Assembly (NCBI GenBank): GCA_036924285.1
Contig: JAYKYS010000001.1
Location: forward strand, 1,473,501 to 1,537,500
Direction: 5' to 3'
DNA from: Asterella californica
Lineage: Eukaryota > Streptophyta > Marchantiopsida > Marchantiales > Aytoniaceae
Length of the DNA: 64,000 nucleotides
How positions within the stretch are numbered: position 1 is the stretch's first letter; each line of letters starts with the position of its first letter. A program made the translations under genes and the position numbers. This document shows positions 45,607-56,895 of this stretch, in pieces. The notes under the pieces were generated by a model that saw only the letters and a program-made list of their open reading frames with translations, did not search any database and had not been told where the DNA came from.

Positions 45607-46992
45607 TGTCGTGTGACCGATCTCATGATGAAAATATGAGAAGGAGTAATTCTTGCACTTGCTCAGAATTTGTATCTGACCACACCATTGGATAGAGCTC
45701 ATTGAGTAGGTCAAAATTACTTTCTTGATTGCAACGGAGCTACAAAGAAAGAGTTACAAATGTCGAGAGATTTAAGGATTTAGTTGTCATGGATGCTGAC
45801 ATGGCATTCGATGATATTGAAGATAGAAGACTGACATGGTAACCTGAAACTGATGGAAAACTAACACGTGGTAAAATTTTGCTGATGTGGCATTTTGTGA
45901 TAGATGTATTTTGTGATAGCTGACGTTGTGACATGTCAAAAACTTTCTTTACTTGACTGAGTTGATGATGAGGCAAGAGAAATTACATGGATTTAAGGCT
46001 GAGGTGGCTGGTTGCATGCTGGACACTTGTCAGTCTGCATGCCTGCTACTTGGATTCTTTCGACGCTGACACGTGTACTTAAGCTGGGTGTTGTAGAAGA
46101 GTATAAAAGACGAACCTCTGAGAGCAGAAGAGAGTATTTTTGGATTCAGACGCCGAAGGGCTGCATAATTTTTGCCATAATTTTTGGAGCAAAAATTTAG
46201 TACTAGGTGCTGGCGGTTTGGGTGACGTTGAGTTGAGTTGGATGGATTTGACGGTAATCTACTGTCGCTCGAAAGTAGATCCTCATAAGATTTAAGAAGA
46301 GGAAGGGGTCATACGACTTCCGGAGATCGTAGCGTCTGCTAAGAGTATCCATTTTGGGTGAGTTTTGTCTTATCGGAAATCTCTTGACGAGAGCTTTCAC
46401 ACTATGTTCTCTATTTTTTGGATCATTTAGATAAAAGTTGCGAGGATCTACTTTTGCACAAAAGTATATTACCGTAATATTTTTAGATTTGAGGGGTTGT
46501 CAACTTTGAGTATAGCTATAGCGTGACGTACAAGTGTCTTTTTCTGATGATTTTGATGACGTTGGAAAGTTCTCGTCAAGGGCTATCTTCCTGGCTTTCT
46601 AGATCAGATGGGAAAGTTCACGATGATCTACTTTCACACAGAAGTAGATTTCTGCAAAGTTTCACCTGAGTGAGAGTTGACTACATTTGGAAGGGCATAA
46701 CTTTTTCTAGGAAGATCTATTTGGAGAGATTTGGGTATCATTTTGAAGCTTCTTGTTAGTATTGTCCAACCAGCTGGGAAGAAGTAGGTTTAGAAGACTT
46801 AGTGACATAAATAAACTTTGAAGTTCATTTGTATATCTTGTGTATATTGAGACAACAAAAAACATGTGAATAAAAATTGATTCATAGTGAGGTTTCACAT
46901 TCGACTTCTTTCTTTTATCCAAGTGAGTGTTTCTTCACAGCTAGACACCTAATGTATACTCGGACAGACTTCAAATAACATATAATACGACA
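45607..46992 (+). repeat. 3' LTR (F) of the + strand gypsy remnant
   Basis: Starts TGTCGTGTGACCG after the purine tract and ends TAATACGACA, so the termini are inverted (TGTCGT/ACGACA). TATAAAAGACG near 46102-46112 is a probable TATA box. Its last ~50 bp (CTAGACACCTAATGTATACT..) match the tail of repeat G at about 56056-56101, linking the two families. Confidence 0.75.
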
Positions 46993-49900
46993 ATGTACAT
47001 CCAAAAAGAATGACGTCAATACCACTTTGGCTATTGGAGAAATGTTTAGGGAGGACAAGAAGGTCGTCAGACGGACTGTCACACACATGACAATACAACT
47101 TTTATCTTCCATTACTTTATCTAAGTCTCCCGAGGGTACATTGTCGGAGGATCTCCAAGACTGTATCAAGTAATAGAGGAATAAGTTACCTAGTTCTTTC
47201 TCACAACAAAATGTCTCTAATGGCTAGACGTGGACGTAAGGACCAAGTGGATGTAGACGAAAGACAGAAGCTAACAAGGTTGTTTTTTCTGTTTATTCAT
47301 TGCTGTGGCTATCTAGACTGTGTGTTTGGCTACATTAGGATCATGTGGCAGGAGGTATACATATTGCATAGTGTTATTTTATACCCAGCATGGAGCCATT
47401 CACAAATACCTTTAAGATAGATAGGTTTTTGGACACCAAGCTAACATGTATCCGTTATGTACATTGAGAGTTGCATGGAGTTTTTGTTAAGATGACGTCT
47501 AGAATGTTACTTCTAGACCGCAATATTTGGTAGGCGACGTCTAAAGTTGATAACATGTTGTTTTCACGGGTTTTGTAAGGGGACTAAGGGAAAAAGCCTT
47601 GTGGTCCTTGGTTTATCATTTTGCCAAGGATTAACTTAGATATGCACTATCGTGTCGTTAATCTTCTAGGGGGTCAATTCTTTTATACTACAATTATGTA
47701 AAAGAGAAAGCTTGGGGTGTTACAACTTTATTATTTGCATCTTATATTTCTTAGAAAATATGGTCTACTTTTTCCATCATATTTTCTAAAAATTTCAGTA
47801 AATTCGAACATAGACATGGTTACTTATAGATCCTTATACCCTTATATTTTACTTGATTTGCAATCTGAGTGCTAATGTCACAAAGATATATTTTATTATT
47901 ATAAATATAAATTTTATATTTGAAATAATCATCTTATAAAATTAAGATATTTTGAATATTTTATTTATTTATATAAGACGCTTTATATTACCAATGTCTA
48001 TAAGTATAAGAGAAGAAGGAATACAAAACTTAAAACCTATAAAGAGTTCTATAGTGTCACATGTAAAGTGTGATCCACTCGTGGGTCGACTATCTAAAAG
48101 GATTTTTTTTAACATGTGAGTAAAAGATGTTATTTTTCTGTTTTCTTTGATAACACTTAATATAAATGATGAAACTGAAATAAGTTAATCTTCATTCATA
48201 TAGTATGTTCATTTAAAATGAATTATTGTGAGAATATTCAATTTTATTTTATGAAGATATTTCTTTTTTTAAGATAAAGATATTAAATTCTTATTAGATG
48301 ATGCATTCATTGATAAACAATGTAGATGCCAACATCTATATTAATACTAATAAGTCATGTGCTAAGCCATGTTGACAAATCATTGATGAGATGCTCCATG
48401 ATGATAAATTGTAATTCTTTTTTTTCTTTTTGATACGAGTTTTATCCAGACACTTCTCGCTATGGAGTTTACTCGATCAAACACCGAACCCATGATAGAG
48501 GAGAGTGAGTAAACTATAATATAGAGAGATATGAAAGCTGATAAAGAATAAGTGAATTTTTAATGATGTGTAGTTGCATGTGTATATTAGTACGAAGTCA
48601 TGACTTATAATTAAATATATGTAAGAATATATTAAATATATGTAAGACAAATATGAATAGAACAATATTGTAGAATTGGATGAAAGTATTGTACGATATA
48701 AAGGAAGCTCAAAAACTAGATAATACATACCTTTGGTTTAGAGTACTAATACAAGGAGAAGACCAACAAGGGCGTAATGGTGTTCTAGCTGCTCCATGAA
48801 TGGGCCTCACACTCCTAGAAGCTATGGACTGATTCAGTGTTAGAGCAGTTAGATGAAAAAACTTGTGACTCTATAGACCAGCCCATGTTTTGCAATGTTC
48901 GGCTCGGTTAGAGGCGACTGTCGCTGATCGATAACACACAAACCACATAGAATCAATAATGACCACTAGACCATGAGGATTGTTGAAATTGTGATTGTGA
49001 ACAAAAGCTGCATAGTAGATTGCATTCGATACTCCAGACTTCGTGTAAATCGCGGTTCTTATTAATAGCAACTTAGTCAATACTTGTTACTTAGTTTCAG
49101 ATATTTAGTTAGCAAGTTAGCGCTTATTAACAAAGATGAGAATAACTAGAATAAATAGTTAGTATGTTAGTGGGAGTAGATGAAGTTTTAATATATATAT
49201 TTAATTAACAAGTTAGTAGTAGTTAGTAGTGGTTAACGCGTTTCAGTTAGTAGTAGTTAGTTTAGTATTAGTAAGTTGGTAGTTGAAATTACCCTAACTC
49301 AAGATCCTCGATAGTGTAACACAGAGAGATGACAAACTGCATTATGAAGTAGTCTGTATTCTCGAATGATAATTCCACTCTCTGTGAGATTTCTTGATGA
49401 TTGAAAGCTAGACTAGCCACCTTATCTTGAACCACTGCTTCAAGTGAGTGTAAGAAAATGATATCTCTTTCTTCAATTGCCTTCAATTACTGTCCATGTG
49501 CCTCTTTTCAGAGGATCGGAGTCATCATGACTTTATGTCATTTTCAGGTCTTAGAACTAGTACATAGAAATGATAAACGATAATGGATCAACCTCTCAAC
49601 ATAACGGAATGATCGCTATCCATTCTAATGAAGAAGAGAGGAGTACTTTATCTTTTTATACTTCTGTTATTATTTGTTTCGACTTGACACACGTATCTCT
49701 GATCGCCTACTTAAACTTGACAGTGAAGTCACTTACCTCTCTCTACTTAATACTCCAATGTCGTTTGTATTGACGGTTCTTTTCCAGGGAGCCAGTAGTG
49801 GCATTGATTCTGCCGCTAATTTTGGCCACCATTTCTATGATGATTCATTTTTATTATTTCTTCATTATCTTACAAATCAGATGTAACAACTTTTCAGTTT

Positions 49901-51770
49901 TAACGAGTACAAACCTACATATAGCTAATCTGCTAAGATAACATCATATATTAATACTACAATAGGCTTCGTATGGATTGCAAAATATTCTATATACTCC
50001 TATGGTGCTTTTAGATGACAGAGTCCGTGTACAATTGGATCTAATGATCTCAGCTGACGATTATGACATCTTGAGATCTCGATTTGTGCAATTTGATCAA
50101 GAGTTGTGCAAATTGCATGTCGAGTAGTTGACCTCATAGTTGAAGAGATCTTGTGGTCATAACCACAAAATTAACATTTTTCTAAGTGTAAACTTCATCT
50201 CTTTTACACATGCAATCACAATCTAATTTGGAGTTTGCAACTCCGAAACCTCAAAATTTAAAACTGACAACAGGCTCACGTAGCTTTTGAGAAAAAACTA
50301 CCGAACCATACCTCAACTCCTCAAACTAAGATATGGAGGTACATTTATAGCCTTAAAAGTTTTCTAAAATAACGTTCACTCCTTTGCTAACTAAACATTT
50401 GTGGTTCCACCTCTTGATCTATTTAGCCACCAGTGCAGCTAGTCAAAGTTGACCACAAATATATTTGCACATGAAAAGCTTCAACTCGTATGGAACTCTT
50501 TTAAAAAACCATTGAGTTTTAATCCCAAATCTGACACCATAGCATAATAACCTTTAAAAACTATTTCTTGCAATACAAAATGAATGAAACTGATGTCTCT
50601 AGCTCGAGTTATGACTTTTTCAAATTTTGTCTTTGGCCTTAATGCGTAAAAAGGTTTTAACATACACCTATTTTTTTTATCTTCAACTAGTACTGCGGAT
50701 AAAGCCTTGTAGCTATGGCATCTCTCTTTCAAACAAAATGTTTATATTTGCAGTAGTAAGCCCTATCAACAAGCTTTCCATTGATATCCAAAAGGTTCCA
50801 GATAACTAGAAAGCCAAAACAGTCTGAAATTCTTCTTTCCACCAAAATGTTACGTGCGCATGAATATTTTTTTATTGAAATTTCTAAAAATCTGCTTCCA
50901 AAACTGAGCCCAGCCAAGCATCAGCTTTGATCCCACGGGAAAAACCCGCCACCAAAATCTTAAGAAGACCAGCAAACTTCAAATGCATGGTGTGTTGTGA
51001 ATATAGCTTCATATTTAGTTATTTAAGTTATCGTCAAATAACCTCTCCATAACCTTTTTATTGAGACAAGTTTGGTAAAATTGAGTTGTCTAGAAAAAAT
51101 ATGTACTTTCAAGGTGTCACGAAGCATCCCATGCAATCTTTCTGGCTACAAGTATTGAATTTAGACTGAAATGATCCTCCCTCAAACTGTCCTTCACACC
51201 AAAACATTTTCTTCGATACAAAGGCTTCTTTCTTCACAACTTTGAAACATAACTCTTTCTCAAACCCTTCAGCAAAAAAAACTTTTGTGCGCATGGAGCC
51301 TTTTCTACTCAAAGCTCAGTTTCAACCTTTTGGAACCTAAACTATATTATGAAAACCATCTATGACCGTGAAAGCTTTTAGGCCCAAATTATTCTAAACC
51401 TTGTGTTTACACTATACCCTAAAGTATCAAAAATTATGGCAAAAATCAGTGGGTCTAACTATGTTTTTTCCCAAACCTCTCTTTTTCTATCATCAGAGAT
51501 GCAGTTTATATATTATCACGAAGATGTTTGGTGTACACATAGTGTTAGGTGTTAGGTACATGTGTCAGTTTGAACCTTTGCTACTTGTAAAATATGCATG
51601 TGGTAAACATGCACACTATCACTTTGGTCATCCATCCACCTCAGTATATTCTTATACGAACTCTTCTCATCACCTCAAAGTCATGTCACCTAAAAAAGTC
51701 CATCCAGTCAGCATAGTCACATAAGTAATCTGATCAAATCGACATTGAGACGTCAACACAACTGCTTAGT
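46993..51770. other. AT-rich gene-free stretch
   Basis: Very AT-rich (especially 47.7-49.3 kb). Only short frames and many TAGTTAGTAG-type runs (49.1-49.3 kb). No RNA gene or domain is recognised. Confidence 0.45.
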
Positions 51771-51772
51771 CA

Positions 51773-51870
51773 TGTCATGTTGTGACACGTCTCACATGTG
51801 AATTTAGTGTAAAACTTATATTGTGTCGTGTTGTGATCGGGCTCTTGTGTGAAATTCTCGTAGAACTTAG
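51773..51870 (+). repeat. Duplicated start of repeat G
   Basis: The first ~47 bp of the LTR-like repeat appears twice in tandem, as TGTCATGTTGTGACAC (51773) and TGTCGTGTTGTGATCG (51824). Each runs through GTGAA..TTTAGTG/TTCTCGT to AACTTA. Confidence 0.65.
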
Positions 51871-52139
51871 GTTGTGCTTCTTTCCTACGTTTCATGAACT
51901 TTATCACGTAACTTGGCGAACGGTGTGATGGGTACCACGATCGTGATTATCTGTTAATCACACGGCAGTGAAAAGTACCAATTCATCAATCTGTGCACGT
52001 TCACTTCAGTGATCATTGCCGTCAAATTTGGATATAAAATGATGGTCGAGGATTCGTAAAGCATTCTTTCTTAGCGGGTGATTCGTGAGGATTCTCGGTG
52101 GTCTGCATGGAAGAGTGAAGAACTACGAGAGTGGTGGTT

Positions 52140-52355
52140 ATGGACAGAGGTCTGATACCGGCTCCAGATCTTCCTTTCTCAAATATGTTTCACATCAAGC
52201 TTCATTGCATTCACCACGACCACCTTAGACAATGGTTAGTTGCATATTTTGATGATAAATTCATGAGGAGGGTGATAGACTTACAACTTTTGGTGATCCT
52301 TCCGATTGTTACATACGGAGAGACTTGGGATTTGATAGTGTACATCTTGTTGTGA
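52140..52355 (+). CDS. Small ORF 1 of repeat G copy 1, unknown protein
   Basis: 71 codons from the second in-frame ATG (the frame opens at 52131). The homologous stretch of copy 2 (54324-54542) aligns codon by codon up to the last codon, where it has one more, and shares FDDxF and DLIVYILL, but carries two internal stops and GTG in place of ATG. The copy 3 homolog is frameshifted. It lies about 105 nt after the TATA box. The TGA at its end is in frame with ORF 2, so the two may once have been one protein. Function unknown. Confidence 0.4.
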   Translation: MDRGLIPAPDLPFSNMFHIKLHCIHHDHLRQWLVAYFDDKFMRRVIDLQLLVILPIVTYGETWDLIVYILL

Positions 52356-52361
52356 CAAAGA

Positions 52362-52565
52362 ATGGATCTCAACTATCCAGCCAACATTCCTTTCAACGTC
52401 TGGGTCGATATTCAATGTCATTGCAGACCAAAGATCAATCATGGAGCGTGGATCGTGAGAAACTTTGAAGAAGAATATTTCAACCAAGTGATAGCTTCAC
52501 CATTTCTATTTGTCATATCGTTCATTGTAAATCATTTTCAAGTTGTAATATTGACTCTGTATTAG
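52362..52565 (+). CDS. Small ORF 2 of repeat G copy 1, conserved 67-aa unknown protein
   Basis: 67 codons. Aligned without gaps to 54547-54750, it differs at about 15 first, 8 second and 30 third codon positions by my hand count, the pattern expected of protein-coding sequence under constraint. Conserved parts: FNVWVDI, CHC, KINH, AWI.RNF, EEY.NQV, and a hydrophobic C-terminus (FV..FIV) that could be a membrane segment. The CHC and final TLY are also kept. No family recognised. It is two codons past the ORF 1 stop, in the same frame. Confidence 0.5.
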   Translation: MDLNYPANIPFNVWVDIQCHCRPKINHGAWIVRNFEEEYFNQVIASPFLFVISFIVNHFQVVILTLY

Positions 52566-54323
52566 CCGGTGATTCAATTGTCCGCATTCTAAGTTGAGCG
52601 CTTTTACACATTTACGTTCTGCAAAGAATTCTTCAACATATTTCAAGGATTTTATGACTTCTTCTAGTGTTATTAGTGTCTAGTGTATTCTTAGGTGTTA
52701 CAAGTCGTTCTAGTGGGAAAAGTTGAGTGAAGAAAAGACAAACTATTCTCATTGGTCTACTTTTGGACCAACGGTATTCTAGTTGATCTTCACTACGTTT
52801 TTTGTGATTTCGAGAGGATTATGAGGTCCATTCGCATGAGAAAAGATATGGTTGGAAAGCTCTCAACCAGTGCTACAATCTGGGATGAAGAATCGAGTGA
52901 TTTCATGGAGGATTGAGAGCGCTATGATCGATTGAGTGGAGGAGAGTGTAATTCATATCTATTTTGATGTTTTTGGTAGTTTCGAGAGACTTGTGAGGAG
53001 TTTTGAGAAGTTGTCAATTGGATTGGAGAGCAGACGACGAGCTGGTCATTTTGATATCAGTTTCAGATGATTCTTGATTGATTTGAATTATGAACTGATC
53101 GATTGAAATTAAAAAGTGCATGCGTGATGAAGCGGATAATGCGAACTGTGACAGTCATGGAGGATTGGCCATTTCTCGAGTTCTAGGTCAAATTTTTGAG
53201 TGAAATTTTTTGAGATCGCGTGATGCCTTATCAATAAGATATCTCAAATAGGTTGTTTATGATCTTGGATCAAATGTACATGGGTCTGTAAAGCTCTTAA
53301 GTTAGCACATATTACGGTTTGATTCATATCTGAGAGTTGGATTGAGATTCTGACCTCAAAATTGTTCAAGGTGGGAGTGAAATGTCCAATACAATTTACT
53401 TTGAATTTTGATCATCATTGGTCAACTGATTTGAGAGGACTGAGGTCTCAAAGTTCGTAAGAGCTTCTATTACAAGTTCAGGTTTTTGGTCATACTTTGT
53501 GATTCATTTCGAGCAATTGGGGAAGAGTTTGTTGCTGAAAGTATCATGTCTGCATACAACTCGACATTGTGAAGGTGTGGCGCTGATTTCAGCTGTTTGT
53601 GGTGAAAAAAATGGAGTCGTAATGAGTCATAAGCCTTATTTTGGTTTTCGGAGTGCAAGATATCGTCATCATTGGTGCTATGTTGTGATCTGAGTAGTGT
53701 CATGAAGCATGCATGCTTTATCTTGCAAGGATGGTTAGGAGACTAGGGTGTGCAGTAGGTTGTAATATGACTCTATTAAGTTTGGTTGAGCGGTCCTATA
53801 GCATCTTTCGGTTGTATTAGATAGAGTAGTGACGGTCAAACTAATGGGTAGCTAGCGTCACTGGAAAGCTATTAAGTCATGCTTCCAGTGATATAGAGTT
53901 ACTCTCAGGTAGATAATACAGAGCCGAGTATATCAAATAGAGTACAAAAGGATATGTTTAACAACTTATACATATTCTTGGATCGTAGTAAACTTTAACC
54001 TTGAGTCGAGAGGTACAGTGTCACTTGTGCTGGAAGAGTAGATAAAGAACATTTGGGTTGAAAGATCAAGGTTTAGAGCCAACTTGTTCAAACCACATAC
54101 CTCTATCCAGCCATATATCCAATGTATTCTTAGACAGAAAAACACGTTATACAACAACATGTCAGCTCAATGATCCATGGACATGTGCGTGAGTGGCTGT
54201 TGTTGTCAAATTTGGGTATAAGATAGAGGGTCAAGGGTTCGTGGGACACTCTTCTTTGCATGGTGTTTCATGAGTGTTTCTTAGTGTTTACATGAAGAGT
54301 GAGGAGCTACGAGCGTTGTATTT

Positions 54324-54542
54324 GTGGATAGAGGATTGATCCAAGTTTCGGATATGTCATTTCTCAATCCGTCTCATATCAAACTTCTCTACATCCACCG
54401 CGATCACTTTCGACAATAGTTCGTTGCTTACTTTGATGATGAGTTTTTGGGGAGGATGATGGACTTGTCTACTCTAGTGATCTTGTTGATCGTCACATAT
54501 GAAGAGAATTGAGACCTGATTGTGTACATCTTACTTTTATAG
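54324..54542 (+). pseudogene. Broken ORF 1 homolog in repeat G copy 2
   Basis: Matches 52140-52355 codon for codon until the last codon, but ATG is GTG and two internal codons are stops (TAG after FRQ, TGA after EEN). So ORF 1 is lost here while ORF 2 stays open. Confidence 0.55.
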
Positions 54543-54546
54543 ATAA

Positions 54547-54750
54547 ATGGAATTGAACTTTCTAGCTAACGTCTCTTTCAACGTCTGGGTTGATATTCGA
54601 TGTCATTGTCTTTGGAAGATCAACCATCGTGCATGGATCATGAGAAACTTTGGTGAGGAGTATTGTAATCAAGTGATGGCTTCCTCATTCTCTTTTGTTG
54701 TACCTTTCATCGTAGATCAATTCAAGGTCATCATCTTCACTTTGTATTGA
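54547..54750 (+). CDS. Small ORF 2 of repeat G copy 2, conserved 67-aa unknown protein
   Basis: Same length and frame as 52362-52565, ATG and stop position kept, no indels. Substitutions fall mostly at third positions. Amino-acid changes are often conservative (Ile/Val, Asp/Glu, Phe/Tyr). The C-terminal third is hydrophobic. Here its ATG is out of register with the ORF 1 homolog. Confidence 0.5.
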   Translation: MELNFLANVSFNVWVDIRCHCLWKINHRAWIMRNFGEEYCNQVMASSFSFVVPFIVDQFKVIIFTLY

Positions 54751-55332
54751 ATCTTGAGTATTCTCGTGTCATCGTTATCTCCACCGCTCAGCGAGGATGA
54801 TTATCCTACATTAAGGTTGGGGTCCGAAATATTTTGATCAAGCTTTTAACGTGTGAGGGTGTTTTAGAGTTACGACTCGAGCTATAATACCAAGTAGGAG
54901 ATAAAGTGATGTCCAATCGCTTTTTCCATTGATCTATTTTCGATCAATCACGTTCATCCAAGTTCTGTTGACGTTTTTGAGTTCCAGAAGTCTTCTCCAA
55001 AGACACTAGTAGAATGTGAGGTCTCATTGGAAAGCTCTCAAGCTGGGCTACAATGTGGAGAGGAGTATCGATCGATTTGGAGCTTTGAGCAGGATTTTAT
55101 GATCGTTCAAAGTCAGGAAGGTCAACCGATACACCGACTCACGTTTCAGAGTGTCTCGAGAGTTTGAGAGATGATCTTTTGGTATTGTCAAGGTGATTGG
55201 ATATGACACCGTGTTGGTTACACTAATGTAAAATAGTCCTACGTTTTTGTTGGATTTGGTCTCAAAATGGTCAATTGAAGTTGGATGTAAGAAGAGAGAA
55301 GTAGAAGAGAGAAAAGAAGACCGTAGGTAGAA

Positions 55333-55335
<3 letters not shown>

Positions 55336-55384
<49 letters not shown>

Positions 55385-55405
55385 TAGAGAGAGAGAGAGA
55401 GAGAA
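55336..55405. repeat. (GA)n microsatellite
   Basis: About 70 bp of GA repeats interrupted by TAGATAGA, inside repeat G copy 2 only. Its reverse-strand frame reads as a Leu/Ser repeat and is not a gene. Confidence 0.97.
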
Positions 55406-56764
55406 ATAGAAGTAAAACCGTTTTGCTTGGATTTAAGGATTGAGTTGTTCCATGAGCATGAGATCGAATCTCTGAGTGAAAATTTCCAAAATTCATACGT
55501 GATCTATCAATCTATTATATGTGAAATTTCAGCTCATTTGGTTAAGAGAAGGTGTTGGAGTTATGGATTTTAGCTAGGAGCCTCTAAAGCTCATAAGTTA
55601 GCACATACAAAAGGCTTGATCCATTTCGAGCAATTGGTTTGGAGTCTGAAACTGAAATCTCATAGAGTAGTAGTGAGGGGTCAAAGAGGAATTCTTGTGA
55701 AGTTTGAGCCCAGTTGGAATTTCGAGTCTGGAGCTAGAGATTGTCAAAGTTCATATTACAACATGGAGGGATTTGAAGGAGAGGAGAGATTTCACCTATA
55801 TCTCTTGGTTGACCTTGATCAAACGACTTAAGGTTTCAAGGCAGAACTTCCTGAAGGTACTCTTGGAGCTAAGCCTATGTTTATCTTGTGTAGATCCCTC
55901 TTGTACTTAGGATAGGACTGAGCACTTAGTTTTGTCGTCTGATGTACGTGTGTTACACTTAGAATCAAGTTAGGTCAGTAGAAACTAAGACAAAGCATGA
56001 TAAATTGAGTAGTGATGACATTAGTGGTCCAAGGTCTTGTTGTATCTCTCTACAACTAGATACTTAGTGTATTCTCATAGCAAACTTCCCGCTCTACGAC
56101 ACCACACTGATTGGAGAATAATTTAGATCGATGCAGTAAACTGAGTTTACCTGTCAAACTTTGAAATGATCATTATGTTTCTCTCTTACTTCAATTCTAG
56201 TGGTTCAAAATCAAAGATGGTATACTGAATGAATCTTAAACGATGATGTTTTTCAGATTTGTAGTATCAACAAGTTGAAGAAAATTATTCCTTAAACTTT
56301 CCTTTCAACCTACCGCCGGTGTCGTGAGTGTTATCTTCGTTAGTTTTGGACATATATTGTACACTGAGAAAAACCAAGAAGAGGAAAAGAGCAAAGCAAA
56401 ATAGCTCACTGGTAAGAAGCATATTCTTTGGAACCCAATATCTTATTTCAATGCAGATTGTGAGTTATACAAAAAAAACAATTAAATAGTTGAACATGAA
56501 AAGTTCATTAATTGAAAACTAAAAGTCACATAGTCTAAACTGTGATCTATAAAAGAAGGTCATTTAAGTTTTTTTTCTAAAATTGAGAAATTGAGAAAAT
56601 TGAGAAAAGAACAAAAAATAACACACAAAAGTAGAAGAAAGAGAAGTATTGGTCTTAGTCCTCCTCTCATGGAAATTAAACTAGAGTATATATATTCTAT
56701 CCTATGATTGATATTTGATCAACCAATTGAATCATCATGAGAGTTTTAGGCTAGTGTCTCTTAC

Positions 56765-56895
56765 TCATATGCTTGCTTATTCACCTCTCCATCTTTCAGA
56801 TGGAGAGGCAAATATGCATGCACATTATTTATGAGCTAATCCTTCCTGCAGGAAGAGTTAATGCATAAATTAATGTGATTAATTAATGATTTGTT
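56765..56895 (-). repeat. Hairpin-ended dispersed repeat, copy 4 (inverted)
   Basis: Reverse-complemented it shows, in the family order, hairpin ACTCTTCC..GGAAGGATT, then ATGCATATTTG, then hairpin CCTCTCCATC..GATGGAGAGG and GTGAATAAGC. This matches the 3' parts at 8.6, 10.2 and 27.5 kb. Confidence 0.65.

Larger units (their letters stand above)
51824..54156 (+). repeat. LTR-like repeat G, copy 1
   Basis: 2.3 kb, starting TGTCGTGTTGTGATC and ending TTATACAACA (related to the ACGACA end of copy 2). A TATAAAATG box is near 52031, followed by two small ORFs conserved in the other copies. The termini, promoter position and family resemblance to LTR F suggest a long LTR. No primer site or pol is attached. 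Confidence 0.7.
54157..56101 (+). repeat. LTR-like repeat G, copy 2 (5' truncated)
   Basis: Directly follows copy 1 in the same orientation. Homology begins just before its TATAAG box (about 54214) and ends CTCTACGACA at 56101. It is diverged from copy 1 over its whole length and includes a (GA)n expansion. Confidence 0.75.

Noticed and set aside
55239..55496. 85-codon frame with a Leu/Ser repeat on the - strand
   Set aside because: It is a translation of the (GA)n microsatellite.
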